From contig CAISEY010000129.1 in the NCBI GenBank assembly GCA_903884435.1, forward strand, positions 1-42,474: a DNA stretch of 42,474 bases, written 5' to 3'. This stretch comes from an uncultured Hyphomicrobiales bacterium (GTDB lineage Bacteria; Pseudomonadota; Alphaproteobacteria; Rhizobiales; Beijerinckiaceae). Numbering within the stretch: the first letter of the stretch is position 1; each line of letters starts with the position of its first letter. The notes below the pieces were generated by a model. That model saw nothing but the letters and a program-made list of their open reading frames with translations, was not told where the DNA came from and made no database searches. Position numbers and translations under genes: made by a program. Below, piece by piece: positions 38,036 through 42,474 of this stretch.

Positions 38036-38793
38036 ACATTCACGCGGTCCGCGCCATCTTCATGTTCGAGATCAACCGCAGCCTGCGAACGCTCTTCCAG
38101 AGCCTCGCCGCCCCGGTGATTTCGACGTCGCTGTATTTCATCGTCTTCGGCGGCGCCATCGGCGGTCGCATGACCGCGGTCGATGGCGTTTCCTGTGGCG
38201 CCTTCATCGTGCCGGGCCTCCTCATGCTGACGATTTTGACCGAGAGCGTCTCCAATTCCTCGTTCGGGATTTATCTCCCCCGTTTCACGGGCACGATCTA
38301 CGAATTGCTCTCGGCGCCGGTTTCGGCGTTCGAGGCCGTGCTTGGCTACGTCGGGGCCGCCGCCACGAAATCCGTCGTGCTCGGGATCGTGATTTTGGCG
38401 ACGGCGCGGCTGTTCGTGCCTTTCAGCATCGCCCATCCCGCGCTGATGATCGTCTTTCTGGCGCTGATTTCCGTCACTTTCAGCCTGTTCGGCTTCATTC
38501 TTGGCGTCTGGGCGGACGGTTTCGAGAAGTTGCAGATCGTGCCCCTGCTGATCATCTCGCCGCTGACGTTTCTCGGCGGGACGTTTTATTCAATCGACAT
38601 GCTGCCGCCGGTCTGGCGCGCCGCCGCGCTGTTCAATCCAGTGGTCTATCTGGTCAACGGATTTCGCTGGGCGTTTTTTGACAGGGCGGAAGTGGACGTC
38701 TGGATCAGCGTCGGCATGACGCTCGTTTTTCTGGCGGCTTGCCTTGTCCTGACTGGATGGATTTTCCGGACTGGATACCGCTTGCGGACGTGA
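38032..38793 (+). CDS. ABC-2 type transporter permease
   Basis: Multi-TM protein translationally coupled (ATGA overlap) to the ATPase; [45 protein letters not shown]-2 signature. Confidence 0.92.
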
Positions 38794-38894
38794 GGCGGGC
38801 CTCGCCGCGGACGAAGGAGAGCCCCGGGGCCTGTGGATAGCGGGTCTAACCCGACACCGTTGTTTCTATTCTGTTCCCGCGGCGCCCTGTCGGT

Positions 38895-38900
38895 TATACT
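38895..38900 (+). promoter_or_regulatory. Possible -10 element (TATACT) just upstream of dnaG
   Basis: GGTTATACTGACC about 10 bp before the dnaG ATG; -35 region (TGTTCC) weak. Confidence 0.25.
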
Positions 38901-38909
38901 GACCTGCCC

Positions 38910-40868
38910 ATGCGATTCACCCCCTCCTTTCTCGACGAGATCAAGGCGCGGCTTCCGGTTTCGGAAGTCGTGCGCCGGCGTGTCCAGATCAAGAAGGCGG
39001 GGCGCGAGTGGAAGGGCCTTTCTCCCTTCAGCAGCGAGAAGTCGCCGTCCTTCTTCGTCAACGACCAGAAACAGGCCTGGTTCGATTTTTCCTCGGGGCA
39101 GAACGGCAATATTTTCGATTTCGTGATGCGCACCGAGGGCCTGTCCTTCCCGGAGGCCGTCGAGCGGCTGGCGGCGGACGCCGGGCTCGCCCTGCCCGTC
39201 GAATCGCCCGAGAGCCGGCAGCGCGAGCAGGCGCGCGCCTCGCTTCAGGAGGTCATGGAGTTCGCCGCGAAATTCTTCGAGGCGGAGCTTCAGTCGCCGC
39301 GCGGGGCCCGGGCGCGCGGCTATCTCGCCGACCGGGGCCAGTCCCCCGGCGTCCAGCGGCAATTCCGGCTTGGCTACTCGCCCAACGAGAAATTCGCGCT
39401 GCGGGATTTTCTCGCCGGCAAGGGCGCGACCGTCGAGACCATGTGCGAGGCGGGGCTGCTGGTCCACGGCGAGGACATCGCCGTGCCCTACGACCGGTTC
39501 CGCGACCGGGTGATGTTCCCGATTTGCGACCGTTCGGGCAAGGTGATCGCTTTCGGCGGGCGCGCCATGGAAAAGGACGTTCCAGCCAAATATCTGAATT
39601 CGCCGGAAACTCCGCTCTTTCACAAGGGCTCGGTGCTCTACAACCACCACAACGCCCGCAAGCCCGCCCACGACAGGGGAACGGTGATCGCCGTCGAGGG
39701 CTATGTCGACGTGATCTCCATGAGTTCGGCGGGATTTCCGAACGTCGTCGCGCCGCTCGGCACGGCGTTGACGGCGGATCAGTGCGACCTCCTCTGGAAA
39801 ATGGCCGAGGAGCCGGTGCTCTGCTTCGACGGAGACAAGGCCGGGCGCAAGGCCGCGTATCGCGCCATCGACACGGCGCTGCCGCTGATCGGGCCGGGTC
39901 GGAGCCTGCGGTTCGCCTTCATGCCGGACGGGCAGGATCCGGACGATCTGGCGCGCGGAGGCGGGCAGGCGGCGATCGCCGGGGTGCTGGACGCGGCAAG
40001 ACCGCTCGTCGAGGTGATCTGGGCCAGGGAGGTCGAGGCGGGACCATTTGACACACCCGAGCGCCGCGCCGCCTTGCAGCGGCGACTCGCGGAGGTGGCG
40101 CGGGGAATCGGCGACGAGACCCTGAGGGGCTTTTACCAGCAGGATTTCGCGCAAAGACTCGCGGGGCTGTTCGGGCTCGCGCCTGGCGCCGGGGCGCGTT
40201 CGCGCGGCGCTCCCTGGAGGCCCGGCGCGCAAAGGCCCGGCGCGTGGCGGCCGCAGCCGGGGCGCGCGCCGTTTGGCAAGGACCAGCCGCGCGCCGGCTA
40301 CACGGGCGCTCCGGCCTTCGCCAGCGCGAGCCTGACCCGATCCGCCCTGTTCGCGCCCGGGCGCGTGACGTTTTCGCCTCGCGAAGGGCTGATTTTCCTC
40401 GTTTGCCTCAATCATCCAGAACTCGCGGCGATGCACGCCGAGGAAATCGCCGGGCTGGATCTCTCGGGCAAGGACATGGAGCGGCTGCGCGATCTCGTCA
40501 TCGCGGAGCTTGGCGATCCCGGGATCGACGGGGGCGCCTTGCGGGCGGCGATCGACGGGGCGGGGCTTGGCCCCCTGCGGGAACGGATCGAAACGACAGC
40601 GGGGCTGTCGCGGCAGTGGTGCGTGCGGCCCGACGCCCAGGAAAGCGACGCCGGAGAGATGCTTCGGCAGGCTCTGGCCTTGCATCGGCGGTCGAGGGCG
40701 CTACATAAGGAGCTGAAATCCGTTGAAATAGCTCTTGGCGAAGACGCCAGCGACGAGAACTTGATCCGACTGCGGGAAATTCAGGCCGAACTCGCCACGC
40801 TCGACGGGCGGGAAGCGGTCGTGGACGGTTTCGGGGCCTCGGCTGGGAGACTTGACGGGGGAATATGA
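38910..40868 (+). CDS. dnaG: DNA primase
   Basis: MRFTPSFLDEIKARLPVSEVVRRRVQIKKAGREWKGLSPFSSEKSPSFFVNDQKQAWFDFSSGQNGNIFDFVMRTEGLSFPEAVERLA; TOPRIM domain VIAVEGYVDVI. Confidence 0.97.
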   Translation: MRFTPSFLDEIKARLPVSEVVRRRVQIKKAGREWKGLSPFSSEKSPSFFVNDQKQAWFDFSSGQNGNIFDFVMRTEGLSFPEAVERLAADAGLALPVESPESRQREQARASLQEVMEFAAKFFEAELQSPRGARARGYLADRGQSPGVQRQFRLGYSPNEKFALRDFLAGKGATVETMCEAGLLVHGEDIAVPYDRFRDRVMFPICDRSGKVIAFGGRAMEKDVPAKYLNSPETPLFHKGSVLYNHHNARKPAHDRGTVIAVEGYVDVISMSSAGFPNVVAPLGTALTADQCDLLWKMAEEPVLCFDGDKAGRKAAYRAIDTALPLIGPGRSLRFAFMPDGQDPDDLARGGGQAAIAGVLDAARPLVEVIWAREVEAGPFDTPERRAALQRRLAEVARGIGDETLRGFYQQDFAQRLAGLFGLAPGAGARSRGAPWRPGAQRPGAWRPQPGRAPFGKDQPRAGYTGAPAFASASLTRSALFAPGRVTFSPREGLIFLVCLNHPELAAMHAEEIAGLDLSGKDMERLRDLVIAELGDPGIDGGALRAAIDGAGLGPLRERIETTAGLSRQWCVRPDAQESDAGEMLRQALALHRRSRALHKELKSVEIALGEDASDENLIRLREIQAELATLDGREAVVDGFGASAGRLDGGI

Positions 40869-40993
40869 AATGAAGCCGCCCGGGCGGATGGTTAAGCCGA
40901 GCTTAATCCCGACGGGCCCATACTGCGGCGATTCAAGGGCGGACCCGACGGGGACCGTCCCGTTTCGCGTGGCCGCCTGACCGGAGCACTGAC

Positions 40994-42474
40994 ATGGCGA
41001 AGAAAGACGAAGAAAAGGCCGAGGGCGCGGGCGCCGCCGTCGAGACTCTCGACGGGCCCTTGCTCGACCTGTCCGACGCCGCCGTCAAGCGGATGATCAA
41101 GCTCGCGAAGAAACGCGGCTTCGTGACGCACGACGAACTCAACGCCGTTCTGCCGTCCGAGGAAGTGACCTCGGACCAGATCGAGGACATTTACGCGATG
41201 CTCAACGAAATGGGCATCAACGTCATCGACAGCGAGGACGGCGAAGAACGCGGCGAGGGTGGAGAGGAAGAGGAAGCCGAGGGTGGCGACCTCGTGGAGG
41301 CCGCGCGCCCGACGGCGGTGGTCGCGACAACGACGACCCGCGAGCCGACCGACCGCACCGACGATCCCGTGCGCATGTATCTGCGCGAGATGGGCTCGGT
41401 GGAGCTTCTGTCGCGCGAGGGCGAAATCGCCATCGCCAAGCGCATCGAGGCGGGCCGCGAGGCGATGATCGCCGGGCTCTGCGAGAGCCCGCTGACCTTC
41501 CAGGCCATCATCATCTGGCGCGACGAGCTCAACGACGGCAAGGTTCTGCTGCGCGACATCATCGACCTCGAGGCGACCTACGCGGGGCCCGACGGCAAGA
41601 ACATTCCGAAAATCGACATGACGGCTCCCGGCGCCCAGGAAGCCCTGCTGGCCCAGCAGCAGGCCCCCCCGCCGCCGCGCGGCCCCGCGCCGGGGCATGA
41701 CGGCGATTCCGAGGCGCCGCCGCCCGACGGATTTTCCGACGACGACGAAGAGGACATGGAAAATTCCGTGTCGCTCTCGGCGATGGAGGCCGAACTCAAG
41801 CCGAAGGTGCTCGACACGTTCGATCGCATCGCCGACGCCTACAAGAAGCTGCGCCGGCTGCAGGACCAGAACGTCGAGAACAAGCTGAAGAACGAGTCGC
41901 TGACGCCCGCCCAGGAGCGCAAGTACAAGACGCTTAAGCGCGAGATCGTCGTCGACGTCAAGTCGCTGTCGCTCAACCAGAACCGCATCGACGCGCTGGT
42001 CGAGCAGCTCTACGACATCAACAAGCGGCTGATCGCGCTCGAGACGAAGCTGATGCGCCTCGCCGAGAGCTTCGGCGTCGCGCGCGACGACTTCCTGCGC
42101 AATTACCAGGGCTCGGAACTCGATCCCAAGTGGATTCTGCGCGTCTCCAAGCTCGGTTCTCGCGGCTGGAAGGATCTCATCGCCAAGCGCAAGGATCCGG
42201 TGAAGGACATCCGCACCGACATTCACGCCCTGGCGACGGAAACCGGCCTCGAAATCCAGGAATTCCGCCGCATCGTCCACATGGTGCAGAAGGGCGAGCG
42301 CGAGGCCAGGCAGGCGAAGAAGGAAATGGTCGAGGCCAACCTGCGCCTCGTGATTTCCATCGCCAAGAAATACACCAACCGCGGCCTGCAATTCCTCGAC
42401 CTCATCCAGGAAGGCAACATCGGCCTGATGAAGGCGGTCGACAAGTTCGAGTACCGTCGCGGCTACAAGTTCTC
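40994..42474 (+). CDS. rpoD: RNA polymerase primary sigma factor RpoD (3' end outside window)
   Basis: Manual translation [77 protein letters not shown]...[31 protein letters not shown]...[46 protein letters not shown]. Confidence 0.98.
   Translation, partial: MAKKDEEKAEGAGAAVETLDGPLLDLSDAAVKRMIKLAKKRGFVTHDELNAVLPSEEVTSDQIEDIYAMLNEMGINVIDSEDGEERGEGGEEEEAEGGDLVEAARPTAVVATTTTREPTDRTDDPVRMYLREMGSVELLSREGEIAIAKRIEAGREAMIAGLCESPLTFQAIIIWRDELNDGKVLLRDIIDLEATYAGPDGKNIPKIDMTAPGAQEALLAQQQAPPPPRGPAPGHDGDSEAPPPDGFSDDDEEDMENSVSLSAMEAELKPKVLDTFDRIADAYKKLRRLQDQNVENKLKNESLTPAQERKYKTLKREIVVDVKSLSLNQNRIDALVEQLYDINKRLIALETKLMRLAESFGVARDDFLRNYQGSELDPKWILRVSKLGSRGWKDLIAKRKDPVKDIRTDIHALATETGLEIQEFRRIVHMVQKGEREARQAKKEMVEANLRLVISIAKKYTNRGLQFLDLIQEGNIGLMKAVDKFEYRRGYKF

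Noticed and set aside
40892-42391. 499-aa minus-strand ORF opposite rpoD
   Set aside because: Antisense shadow ORF; the plus strand encodes an unmistakable RpoD, missing from the ORF track only because it runs off the window.

Overview
This is a GC-rich chromosomal window, probably from an alphaproteobacterium of Rhizobiales type. That placement is inferred from gene content (DUF3126, the IscU-like/YidD/HisI neighbourhood, dnaG-rpoD) and codon style. No rRNA, IS element, prophage or CRISPR array was seen. Housekeeping genes include gpt, tRNA-Leu(UAA), cysE, a gamma-carbonic anhydrase, hisI, an IscU-like scaffold, yidD, dnaG and the 5' part of rpoD. The accessory content is a large, mostly uncharacterised catabolic-looking gene set: two ornithine-cyclodeaminase-family proteins, a bicupin, two FAD aromatic monooxygenases, a VOC extradiol dioxygenase, two GSTs and about eight periplasmic substrate-binding proteins (Fe3+/AfuA-like, TctC x2, ModA-like, NMT1-like x4 plus a truncated fifth). 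No cognate import permeases or ATPases are present. The most unusual locus is a ThDP-dependent, acetolactate-synthase-like enzyme with a Tat-like N-terminus. It sits 2 bp upstream of a diheme c-type cytochrome that carries a non-canonical CX3CH motif, and next to a tandem array of orphan NMT1-like binding proteins (28.5-34.4 kb). A decayed TacAT-like (DUF1778/GNAT) toxin-antitoxin remnant lies against the tRNA-Leu gene. All calls are by eye from sequence and the supplied ORF translations; no database searches were run.
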